DNA of 11,449 bases from an uncultured Erysipelotrichaceae bacterium (GTDB lineage: Bacteria > Bacillota_I > Bacilli_A > Erysipelotrichales > Erysipelotrichaceae). Within the stretch, counting starts at the first letter, position 1. Each line of letters starts with the position of its first letter. A program made the translations under genes and the position numbers. The DNA is taken from positions 1 through 11,449 of the forward strand of contig CAJUGR010000040.1 in NCBI GenBank assembly GCA_910586285.1, read 5' to 3'. Of the stretch, positions 1 through 5,869 are shown piece by piece. The notes beneath the pieces are model-generated. The model was not told where the DNA came from. It saw only the letters and a program-made list of their open reading frames with translations, and did not search any database.

Positions 1-108
1 CACCCAAATTGCACAAAGCCATTGTATCATATTTCCATCTAATAGAGTACTTCTTTCAGCGTTTGGTTCGTACCTAAAAAAATATTTGACGTTTTTATCA
101 AAATTCAT

Positions 109-147
109 AAAAAAAAACTTCCTATACCCATATTCAGGCTTAGGAAG
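109..147 (-). terminator. Intrinsic terminator of the groEL-like gene
   Basis: On the minus strand CTTCCTA (147-141) pairs with TAGGAAG (124-118) around a 16-nt loop that can pair further, and nine T residues follow (117-109). This is a classic rho-independent terminator. The 5' arm of the stem includes the last sense codon and part of the stop codon of the groEL-like gene, so coding sequence and terminator overlap. The T tract makes the minus-strand direction clear. Confidence 0.88.
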
Positions 148-1702
148 CATTTAAAATTGCCACATCACAACGAATCAGTAAACCGGCTACCGATACCGCA
201 TTACGCAATGCCTCAATCACCACTTTGGCCGGATCAATCACACCGTTTTCCAACAAATCACACCATTCCTCTTTCCATACATCATAACCGATATTCCCAT
301 CATTTTCCAGTTGCTGCTCTAACATCTTAGCCGGTGATTCATAATTATTCTCCACCAACTGTAAAAACGGTTTTAAGATTGCTGTGAATACACAATTCAT
401 TCCGGCTTGACGATCTTTGTGTACATCCATTGCATAAGGCTGTAATGCGCGATAACATTGAATCAATGCCAAACCTCCGCCGGGAACAATTCCATCTTCC
501 ATTGCCGCAAAGCTCGCTTGTAAAGCATCCTCACACCGCATTCTTTTTTCTTCAATTTCTCCTTTGGTGTAGCCACCGATTTCCAAAACCGCAATTTTAC
601 CTTCTAAGCGAGTGATTCGCCGATACAGATGATCCTGATCATATTTTTTATCACAATCTGGAATCTGCTTTTTCAATATGGCAATTCTTTGATCTACGGT
701 CTTATCATGGGAAGCGAACACCTGCATGGAATGTTTACGGATAATCACTTCTTTGGCTTTGCCCAGATCCTCAAAAGGGACCTCTGATAATTCCTTTCCC
801 ATATCCGAACACCATGCCTTTCCCTTACATACCAATGCCAAATCCTCCAGCATATCCTGCTGATAAGTACCGAACGAAGGTGCTTTACAAACGATAACAT
901 TACATTTCTTTTGCATATGCAAATAAATCAGTTGTCCCAATACTTCATTATCCATATCTTCACACAGGATGATCAACGGATGATGGTTCGTATAGGCATA
1001 AGCGATAAAATGATCCAGTTGTGAAAGGGCATCGATTGTTTCGTTGGTAATCAGAAGATAGGCATCTCTTATCGTTACACTGCTTTCATCTTGAGGCAGA
1101 AAATAAGGTGACATCAATGCCGCATTCAATTCCATGCCTTCTTGAATTCGCAATTTACTTTCATACGTACTGCCCTGTTCACAGACGATACAGCGCGGAT
1201 CACTCACCTCTTTTAAAGCCTCTGCAATCAATGTACCGATTTCCTCAGATTTGGCACTGATAGAAGCAATCTGAGCAATGCCTTTGAAGCCATTTATCGT
1301 TTCCGCATGTTCCCGGATGTAATTTTCTACCATCTGTGCTGCTTGTTGCATTCCTTGTACAAACGCACTGGCTATCCCGCCTTTTTCCATATATTGAAAG
1401 CCCTGACGCAGTAATTCGTACGCAAGTAAAATACTTGTTGTAGTACCATCACCGCCGTTTTCATTGGTCTTTCCGGCACTGTCCAATAAAATTTGAATTC
1501 CCATCTGTTCATAAGGATCACTGACATGAAGAGATTTCGCAATCGTTACTCCATCATTGGTAATTAGTGGTAATGAAAACTCTTTACGAATTAACACATG
1601 ATGACCACAAGGTCCCAAGGTTCCTTTAACACTTTCCATTAATAATTGCGCACCGCGCAATAATCGTTTTCTTGCTTCTTTTTGAAAAAGTATATCTTCC
1701 AT
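140..1702 (-). CDS. groEL: Divergent GroEL-like chaperonin (HSP60 family)
   Basis: A group I chaperonin-like protein of 520 aa; the family forms cytosolic ATP-driven folding rings. I chose the ATG at 1702 over an upstream in-frame ATG at 1735 because GGAGGT (1713-1708) sits 5 nt before it; the 1735 start lies inside a hairpin. By eye the family landmarks are present: TLGP at 28-31, TNDGVT at 49-53, GDGTTT at 84-89, the catalytic Asp of CEDAL (D392, matching E. coli D398), PGGG at 407-410 and DP at 490-491. Oddities: the near-invariant Lys of TLGPKG is Cys32; the NAA adenine-pocket motif is DVW (474-476); apical residues matching E. coli Y199 and L234 are Leu196 and Asp230; there are 14 cysteines; the protein ends after AILNAS with no GGM-rich tail. 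No groES lies beside it and no CIRCE operator precedes it. The family call is certain. Whether it is the main GroEL or a specialised paralogue cannot be told from this window. Confidence 0.95.
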   Translation of the reverse strand: MEDILFQKEARKRLLRGAQLLMESVKGTLGPCGHHVLIRKEFSLPLITNDGVTIAKSLHVSDPYEQMGIQILLDSAGKTNENGGDGTTTSILLAYELLRQGFQYMEKGGIASAFVQGMQQAAQMVENYIREHAETINGFKGIAQIASISAKSEEIGTLIAEALKEVSDPRCIVCEQGSTYESKLRIQEGMELNAALMSPYFLPQDESSVTIRDAYLLITNETIDALSQLDHFIAYAYTNHHPLIILCEDMDNEVLGQLIYLHMQKKCNVIVCKAPSFGTYQQDMLEDLALVCKGKAWCSDMGKELSEVPFEDLGKAKEVIIRKHSMQVFASHDKTVDQRIAILKKQIPDCDKKYDQDHLYRRITRLEGKIAVLEIGGYTKGEIEEKRMRCEDALQASFAAMEDGIVPGGGLALIQCYRALQPYAMDVHKDRQAGMNCVFTAILKPFLQLVENNYESPAKMLEQQLENDGNIGYDVWKEEWCDLLENGVIDPAKVVIEALRNAVSVAGLLIRCDVAILNAS

Positions 1703-1714
1703 ATGATACCTCCG

Positions 1715-1748
1715 AAAAAAATATCTGCCATACATTGTATGACAGATA
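1715..1748 (-). terminator. Terminator-like hairpin between cls and groEL
   Basis: On the minus strand TATCTGTCATAC (1748-1737) pairs with GTATGGCAGATA (1733-1722), giving 12 bp with one T-G wobble and a 3-nt loop, followed at once by seven T residues (1721-1715). It begins 16 nt after the cls stop codon, and the groEL ribosome-binding site GGAGGT starts 1 nt past the T run. By sequence it is a good intrinsic terminator for cls. Its tight junction with the groEL leader also allows a role as an attenuator or a leader structure. I found no clear promoter between it and groEL, since there is no room for one. Confidence 0.85.
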
Positions 1749-1764
1749 CCAAAAGTTTATGTAT

Positions 1765-3306
1765 TTACATCATCGGTGAGAAGATATTTAACAAAGCAAT
1801 TGCCATCCGTACCGAAAGCTTCATCTCTTTATATTCTTCCATCGTAACCTGATGACTCTTTTCCAAAGTTTCCAAATAGTCCTTCTTTACCGCATCCACC
1901 ACACGGCTGCGATAGAACCAAACGCCGCATTCATAATGCAGATAATAAGAGCGATAATCCATATTAATCGTACCGACCACCGCCATTTTATCATCCACGA
2001 CAAAGCTTTTTGCATGAACAAAGCCGGGGGTATATTCATAGATTTTCACTCCGGCCGCCAATAAATCGCGATAATTACCGCGGGTCAGCGCAAAAACATA
2101 TTTCTTATCCGGTATATGCGGAACCAATATTCGAACATCGACACCGTTTTTAGCAGCCAAGGTGAGAGCTGTCTTGGTTTCACTGTCGATCACCAAATAC
2201 GGGGTTGCGGCATAAACATAATGATTGGCCGCATTAATCATATTGATATGGGTATTCTCTCCGACATTCTCCTCATCTGTCGGACTGTCGGAATACGGCT
2301 GAACATATCCGTCATCTTGAATCGATTCAAAACAAGAACGATCCGCTTTATATTGCAAGAAATCATCCTTATTCACTTCATCATAATTCCAAAACTGTAA
2401 AAACATCAGAGTTAAACTCCAGACAGCCTCCCCTTTTAACATAACGGAACTGTCTTTCCAATGGCCGAATCGCTCAATCACATTGATGTATTCATCCGCA
2501 AGATTAATACCGCCCGTCATACCGATTTCCCCATCAATCACTAGGATCTTACGGTGATCACGATTATTCATCTGCATCGCCAATCGTGGCCGCAAAGGGT
2601 TAAAGCTTTTACAGGCAATTCCCAAGCGACGCATTTTTTCTTCATAGTGAGGCGGCAACTTCCCAATACATCCTACATCATCATACAGCAATCGTACTTC
2701 TACTCCTTGTTGAACCTTGTCACAAAGAATATCCAAAATATGATTCCACATCAATCCTTCTTCAATGATAAAATATTCCAGGAAAATAAACTTCTTAGCC
2801 TGTTTTAATACTTCCAACATGGCCGGAAACATTTCATCACCAACCGCAAAGAAAGTCGTTTCGGTTTTCCGATAAAGCGGAAAATCCGCATTCTGCCATA
2901 AATATTTTGCCTGTCGATGAGCAAGAAGATCTTCCTTTTCCAGTGCATCCAGTAATGCCTGATCCTGACAAATCATTCCCTGTAAATTCTCCTGAGATTC
3001 ATGATCGCGTTTTCTTAGTTCCTTCGGTACTTTCTGACCGCCGAACAACGCATAAAACAAACCACCGAAAATCGGTAAGGTCATAATCAAAATAACCCAA
3101 GTTAATTTATAAGAGGGATTCTCATTTTTATTTAAAACATAAATACTGACGATAAAACTCAAGGCGATCAGAATGAAATAAACCGGGAGAAAGTACTCAC
3201 TTAATTTAAGCACCATAGTGGTTAAAAAAGCCAGTTGAATCAAAATCAAAATCGCCACAATGAAGAGTTTACTGGTTAAAAAGCGAATGATTTTTTTCAA
3301 ATTCAT
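1765..3306 (-). CDS. cls: Cardiolipin synthase, phospholipase D superfamily
   Basis: A 513-aa membrane enzyme expected to make cardiolipin from two phosphatidylglycerol molecules, releasing glycerol. Three hydrophobic segments lie at the N-terminus (about 14-34, 39-58 and 68-88), then a soluble part with two PLD catalytic motifs of the form HxKxxxxD: H251/K253/D258 followed by GGINLADEY, and H431/K433/D438 followed by GTINMDYRSY. This order and length match bacterial ClsA-type enzymes (roughly 480-510 aa). The start at 3306 has only a weak ribosome-binding site (AAGAG about 12 nt upstream). It lies 26 nt after the stop of the upstream M28-like gene, so translation may rely on coupling, and the two genes very probably share a transcript. 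Downstream comes the hairpin at 1715-1748 and then groEL. The family call is firm; cls numbering (A/B) is not attempted. Confidence 0.96.
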   Translation of the reverse strand: MNLKKIIRFLTSKLFIVAILILIQLAFLTTMVLKLSEYFLPVYFILIALSFIVSIYVLNKNENPSYKLTWVILIMTLPIFGGLFYALFGGQKVPKELRKRDHESQENLQGMICQDQALLDALEKEDLLAHRQAKYLWQNADFPLYRKTETTFFAVGDEMFPAMLEVLKQAKKFIFLEYFIIEEGLMWNHILDILCDKVQQGVEVRLLYDDVGCIGKLPPHYEEKMRRLGIACKSFNPLRPRLAMQMNNRDHRKILVIDGEIGMTGGINLADEYINVIERFGHWKDSSVMLKGEAVWSLTLMFLQFWNYDEVNKDDFLQYKADRSCFESIQDDGYVQPYSDSPTDEENVGENTHINMINAANHYVYAATPYLVIDSETKTALTLAAKNGVDVRILVPHIPDKKYVFALTRGNYRDLLAAGVKIYEYTPGFVHAKSFVVDDKMAVVGTINMDYRSYYLHYECGVWFYRSRVVDAVKKDYLETLEKSHQVTMEEYKEMKLSVRMAIALLNIFSPMM

Positions 3307-3332
3307 AAACGTCTTACACTCTTTTCTGTTTC

Positions 3333-4286
3333 TTATTTCTGTTTTTTGATATAGGTCTGAAGCAATTCCACAATCGCATCCACATTTTCCCTATCGATCT
3401 GTCGATCTTTGGGCGTTGCCGTTCCCAAAACACAGAGTTCTCCCTTAGCGTCAATTTCTCCTGCACTAATTGCTATGGCTTTGGGAAAGTATTCCATTGG
3501 CGTAGAAAGGCGCATCGCATCATTCATAGCCACGATTTCCATTGTCTTGATCGATTCACTTATTTGATGTAAATCGAGTGCGATCTTTTTGCCTTTACTG
3601 CCATATCCGATTTGAATTACGGATCCCTTGGCAAACGTGTTTAACAAAATCACATTAGGATTTTTATGTTCATTTTGAAATGTTTCAGCAGCTAGTTGCG
3701 CACCATAGAATCGACCATAATTACCATCCAAAAACAGAAAGGCTGTATTGCGTCGTTGATCCTTATTAAGAGTCTTGGCAATTTCAATAGCCGCTGTAAT
3801 CCCGGCTGTATTGCGATTATCATTATGGCGATTGGCGATTCCATGCACCATTTCATAGAACAACGATCCCAATATCACCAACATCAGTATTGATAAGATT
3901 CGAATTTGGGCCGGTTCATGGAAATATTGTTCACCAAAATGCAATAAAGCAAACAATCCAACATAGATCACAACCACAGGTGCCAATAGCGAAAGGATGC
4001 CTTTGTTCAACGTATGTGTACCATTGAACGGATAATAGCGATTTTTCCGCCAGAACACCCGCTGTGGCGTATCATAGGGAACAATAATCACGGTACGCGC
4101 ATGATGAATATTCCCGAAGATAAGATTATCGACATATCGAAGGTACCTTCGCTTATGAAGTGAATGTGCCAGATAACCCAAATCTTCAAAATCTTCCGTC
4201 AAGGCTTGACGCGCTGCACGTTTTTGTCTGGAAGAAAAGCGAACCCCATAGGTTTTTCGATATTTTTGAAAGACTTCCTGATCCAC
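3333..4286 (-). CDS. Membrane-anchored M28-like protein, probably catalytically dead
   Basis: A 317-aa protein resembling the zinc aminopeptidase family M28 by pattern, with two added membrane segments (about 97-117 and 128-150). It starts at a GTG (4286), supported by AAGGAGGG 6 nt upstream. The M28-like blocks appear in order: VIIVPYDTP (67-74, where active enzymes have a His before YD), NDNRNTAGITAAIEIAK (155-171, like the DNASG block), TAFLFLDGNYG (181-191, where active enzymes have FFxGEE), and TATPKDRQIDRENV (289-302, like HTxxDxxxxID). Three of the usual metal or catalytic residues are therefore replaced: His by Pro70, Glu-Glu by Asn189-Tyr190, and His by Ala290; Asp156 remains. I infer a pseudo-enzyme with a binding or scaffold role at the membrane. 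This alignment is by eye and the family call is moderate. It is the first gene of a unit with cls, with its own promoter at 4380-4408. The N-terminus is rich in Arg/Lys and lacks a signal peptide. Confidence 0.8.
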   Translation of the reverse strand: MDQEVFQKYRKTYGVRFSSRQKRAARQALTEDFEDLGYLAHSLHKRRYLRYVDNLIFGNIHHARTVIIVPYDTPQRVFWRKNRYYPFNGTHTLNKGILSLLAPVVVIYVGLFALLHFGEQYFHEPAQIRILSILMLVILGSLFYEMVHGIANRHNDNRNTAGITAAIEIAKTLNKDQRRNTAFLFLDGNYGRFYGAQLAAETFQNEHKNPNVILLNTFAKGSVIQIGYGSKGKKIALDLHQISESIKTMEIVAMNDAMRLSTPMEYFPKAIAISAGEIDAKGELCVLGTATPKDRQIDRENVDAIVELLQTYIKKQK

Positions 4287-4304
4287 GCCAATCCCTCCTT
4301 ATAT

Positions 4305-4358
4305 TGTTTCTCTCATGATAAAGTTTTAAATCTGCTTTCAATCTTCTTATGAGAAACA
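4305..4358 (-). promoter_or_regulatory. Leader stem-loop before the M28-like gene
   Basis: In the predicted 5' leader, TGTTTCTCAT (4358-4349) can pair with ATGAGAGAAACA (4316-4305), giving 10 bp with a 2-nt bulge and a loop of about 32 nt. The 3' arm ends 4 nt before the AAGGAGGG ribosome-binding site, and no T tract follows. It could affect ribosome access or bind a regulator, or be chance in AT-rich DNA. Confidence 0.45.
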
Positions 4359-4379
4359 CATTGATTCATAATTGGTTAT

Positions 4380-4408
4380 ATTATACAAGAAAGTAGAAAA
4401 AATGCCTA
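4380..4408 (-). promoter_or_regulatory. Promoter of the M28-like/cls unit
   Basis: TAGGCA (4408-4403, 4 of 6 to TTGACA) lies 17 bp before a perfect TATAAT (4385-4380), itself preceded by TTG. The predicted start of transcription is near 4373, giving a leader of about 87 nt to the GTG start. The site lies just downstream of the terminator of the previous gene, as expected for a fresh transcription unit. Confidence 0.7.
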
Positions 4409-4450
4409 GGATTTATCCCAGTTTCCTCTAACGAAACGTTCAATTCTACG

Positions 4451-4478
4451 TAAAAGGCGAGCCAGTGATGGCATCGCC
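4451..4478 (-). terminator. Terminator after the flavin-barrel gene
   Basis: On the minus strand GGCGA (4478-4474), a bulged T, then GCC (4472-4470) pair with GGC (4463-4461) and TCGCC (4460-4456), followed by a short TTTT run (4455-4452). The GC-rich stem with modest T tract is a plausible but not strong intrinsic terminator, about 27 nt past the stop codon. Confidence 0.6.
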
Positions 4479-4504
4479 GTACTTTTTCATACACAATCAT
4501 ACAA

Positions 4505-4966
4505 TTATTTTTCATCATAATAAACAATCTGAACCGTTTTTTTTGTAAAATCAATGAAAGTTTGAAAGCCGCGCTGATCTTGATCCTGATCCCAAATTTC
4601 TACAAATCGCGGGGTGACTTCAATTAAGATTTCCGTATCGGTGTGCGAATAGGCATTATAACTGCCCCAGAGATACTTGCGATAAGCCTGCGCAAAACGC
4701 TGGTCTGCTTCTTCTGCCACAAGGCCTTTATTGACCGCAATCCCTTCAACCTGTACTCCGTCCCAACACATTGCCACATTGGGATTTTCCAATAATTGTT
4801 TGGTTTTACGGAAATTCTGATCGGTTTTAAAATAAATCTTATGATCATAAATTACACAACTAACGTTTCTTACCAGTACTTTGTCATCCTTTGATGTCGC
4901 AAGTGCCATAATCTTACTGTTACCCAGCTGGGTAAACATACGTTGAACCGCTTCTTCAAAAGTCAT
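4505..4966 (-). CDS. Pyridoxamine 5'-phosphate oxidase family protein (FMN split barrel)
   Basis: A 153-aa protein with the look of small split-barrel flavoproteins: an N-terminal helix, a strand pair with IMALATSKDDKVLVRNVSCV (19-38), then IYFKTDQNFRKTKQLLENPNVAMCW (about 44-68) and a C-terminal strand region around EVTPRFVEIW. Relatives bind FMN, F420 or haem and are often annotated as general stress proteins; true PdxH enzymes are longer and I see no reason to call this one PdxH. Its AGGAGG ribosome-binding site overlaps the TAG stop of ribU (TAGGAGG), and only 11 nt separate the two genes, so they are almost certainly co-transcribed and translationally coupled under the FMN riboswitch. 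That context makes FMN the likeliest cofactor, which is an inference. The substrate is unknown. Confidence 0.88.
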   Translation of the reverse strand: MTFEEAVQRMFTQLGNSKIMALATSKDDKVLVRNVSCVIYDHKIYFKTDQNFRKTKQLLENPNVAMCWDGVQVEGIAVNKGLVAEEADQRFAQAYRKYLWGSYNAYSHTDTEILIEVTPRFVEIWDQDQDQRGFQTFIDFTKKTVQIVYYDEK

Positions 4967-4977
4967 CTTCCTGCCTC

Positions 4978-5580
4978 CTATTGTCGAATATAATTTTTCA
5001 TTAACGGACTGATTTTCTTATACAGTAATAATGTCAAAACGGATTCCACCCCTCGCTTAATGAGGTTAAAAGGAACAATGCCTAAAACCGCCAGCATCAG
5101 TGGATTGGTAACATATGGATTGACTGCTTGGCACATAGCGATGATGTCATCCATACTCATGCCGTACAGATTCGCATAAAAGGGAATGATAATACATAAA
5201 TTGGTAAATATCGCCGCTACGGCACAGATCAGCGTACCGCACAACATCCCTGTTTCAGCGCTGCGCTTGCTTTTATGATGCTGATAAATACATACCGCAG
5301 GCAATACATAAGCAATACTTAAAATCGCGTTACATAATTCTCCGGTAAACATGGAATTGGTTCCCATTAACGTCAATTTCACAAGGATTTTCACCATTAT
5401 GATTCCGATCGCTGCGACCGGTCCCAACGCGAAACCACCGATAATCTCCGGCAGTGATGCCAAATCAAAATCCATAAACGGCGGCATCAGCGGCAATGGG
5501 GTTCGCAATAACATCAATACTCCGGCCATTCCTCCCAAAATCGCAATCAACGCCAATTGTCGAACACTTTGTTTTTTCAT
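4978..5580 (-). CDS. ribU: Riboflavin ECF transporter S component RibU
   Basis: A 200-aa very hydrophobic membrane protein with about six membrane segments. It is the substrate-binding S component that captures riboflavin and works with the shared ECF energy module (EcfA, EcfA', EcfT), which is not encoded in this window. RibU-like blocks include MDFDLASLPEIIGGFALGP (36-54), the VKILVKLTLMGTNSMFTGELCN stretch (63-84), TNLCIIIPFY (126-135) and VPFNLIKRGVESVLTLLLYK (169-188). I place the start at 5580, with AAAGGAGA 6 nt upstream. A longer in-frame reading from 5661 would run through the terminator and riboswitch and is not credible. The FMN riboswitch upstream independently supports a riboflavin role. 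The gene overlaps nothing and is followed at 11 nt by the flavin-barrel gene. Confidence 0.95.
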   Translation of the reverse strand: MKKQSVRQLALIAILGGMAGVLMLLRTPLPLMPPFMDFDLASLPEIIGGFALGPVAAIGIIMVKILVKLTLMGTNSMFTGELCNAILSIAYVLPAVCIYQHHKSKRSAETGMLCGTLICAVAAIFTNLCIIIPFYANLYGMSMDDIIAMCQAVNPYVTNPLMLAVLGIVPFNLIKRGVESVLTLLLYKKISPLMKNYIRQ

Positions 5581-5595
5581 AAATATTCTCCTTTC

Positions 5596-5634
5596 AAAAA
5601 AATACCCGAGAACCATAAAATAACGTCCTCGGGT
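5596..5634 (-). terminator. Riboswitch expression-platform terminator before ribU
   Basis: On the minus strand ACCCGAGGAC (5634-5625) pairs with GTTCTCGGGT (5613-5604), 10 bp with one G-T wobble and an 11-nt loop, then A and seven T residues (5602-5596). It lies 15 nt after the FMN aptamer and 15 nt before the ribU start codon. It is therefore the off-state terminator: FMN binding should favour it and stop transcription before ribU. Confidence 0.93.
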
Positions 5635-5649
5635 TTGACTACAGATCAT

Positions 5650-5761
5650 GTCTTTTCTCATCCGGACTATACCGTCGGTACCGGAATTTCACCGGTTCAG
5701 CCGCTCACACGCGGGTCATGGACTATACCATCGGTAGGGACTTACACCCTGCCACAAAGAC
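5650..5761 (-). ncRNA. FMN riboswitch (RFN element)
   Basis: The minus strand carries the RFN consensus blocks in order: GGCAGGGTG (5753-5745), GTCCCTACCGATGGTATAGT, CCATGACCCGCG, GCGGCTGAACCGGTGAAATT, CCGGTACCGACGGTATAGTC and CGGATGAGA. The closing P1 helix is GTCTTT (5761-5756) with AAAGAC (5655-5650). The aptamer senses FMN. It is followed by an intrinsic terminator, so control is by premature transcription termination of ribU and the coupled flavin-barrel gene. I did not work out a specific antiterminator pairing. Confidence 0.97.
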
Positions 5762-5787
5762 TTCATATTCAATTTTTTTGAAATGAA

Positions 5788-5805
5788 ACAATGTCACGAC
5801 ATTGT
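5788..5805. promoter_or_regulatory. 18-bp dyad, possible operator in the ribU leader
   Basis: ACAATGTC, a 2-bp spacer AC, then GACATTGT: perfect 8-bp arms. It sits about 4 to 21 bp downstream of the predicted ribU start of transcription and upstream of the riboswitch aptamer, which it is not part of. Symmetry, length and position fit a repressor operator. As RNA it would be a weak AU-rich hairpin with no proper T tract, so I do not call it a terminator. The cognate regulator is unknown. Confidence 0.5.
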
Positions 5806-5815
5806 CTGCATTATA

Positions 5816-5844
5816 ATCATACTGCTTTTTCATCAATTTGTAAA
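5816..5844 (-). promoter_or_regulatory. Promoter of the ribU riboswitch unit
   Basis: TTTACA (5844-5839, 5 of 6) and TATGAT (5821-5816, 5 of 6) are exactly 17 bp apart, placing the start of transcription near 5809, about 48 nt before the aptamer. A second TATAAT overlaps at 5815-5810 but has a poorer -35. The promoter lies 25 bp after the dgt stop codon, so ribU has its own control even if dgt reads through. Confidence 0.75.
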
Positions 5845-5869
5845 CGAGAAATTCGCCAAATTCTCTTCA

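Noticed and set aside
1..108. Possible partial genes at the left edge: a minus-strand frame beginning with ATG at 108, and two plus-strand frames open from the edge, one ending at 77.
   Set aside because: Three frames are open in about 100 bp of AT-rich DNA, no translation is recognisable, and the minus-strand ATG sits directly after the groEL terminator T run with only the terminator stem (AGGAAG) as a ribosome-binding site.
1703..1735. An 11-codon N-terminal extension of GroEL starting at 1735.
   Set aside because: The extra codons lie inside the hairpin and T tract, while a strong GGAGGT points to the ATG at 1702, which also matches the family N-terminus.
1749..1830. A promoter for groEL inside the cls 3' end (TTGTTA with a TGATGTAAAT-like -10).
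   Set aside because: The boxes match poorly and could be chance within coding sequence; not strong enough to annotate.
5581..5661. A 27-codon N-terminal extension of RibU starting at 5661.
   Set aside because: It would translate through the riboswitch 3' end and the terminator. The ATG at 5580 has a good ribosome-binding site and gives a normal RibU length.
5846..5865. Hairpin GAGAA/TTCTC after dgt as its terminator.
   Set aside because: The stem has an internal mismatch and is followed by GTTTACAAATTG, not a T run; it also overlaps the edge of the ribU -35 region.
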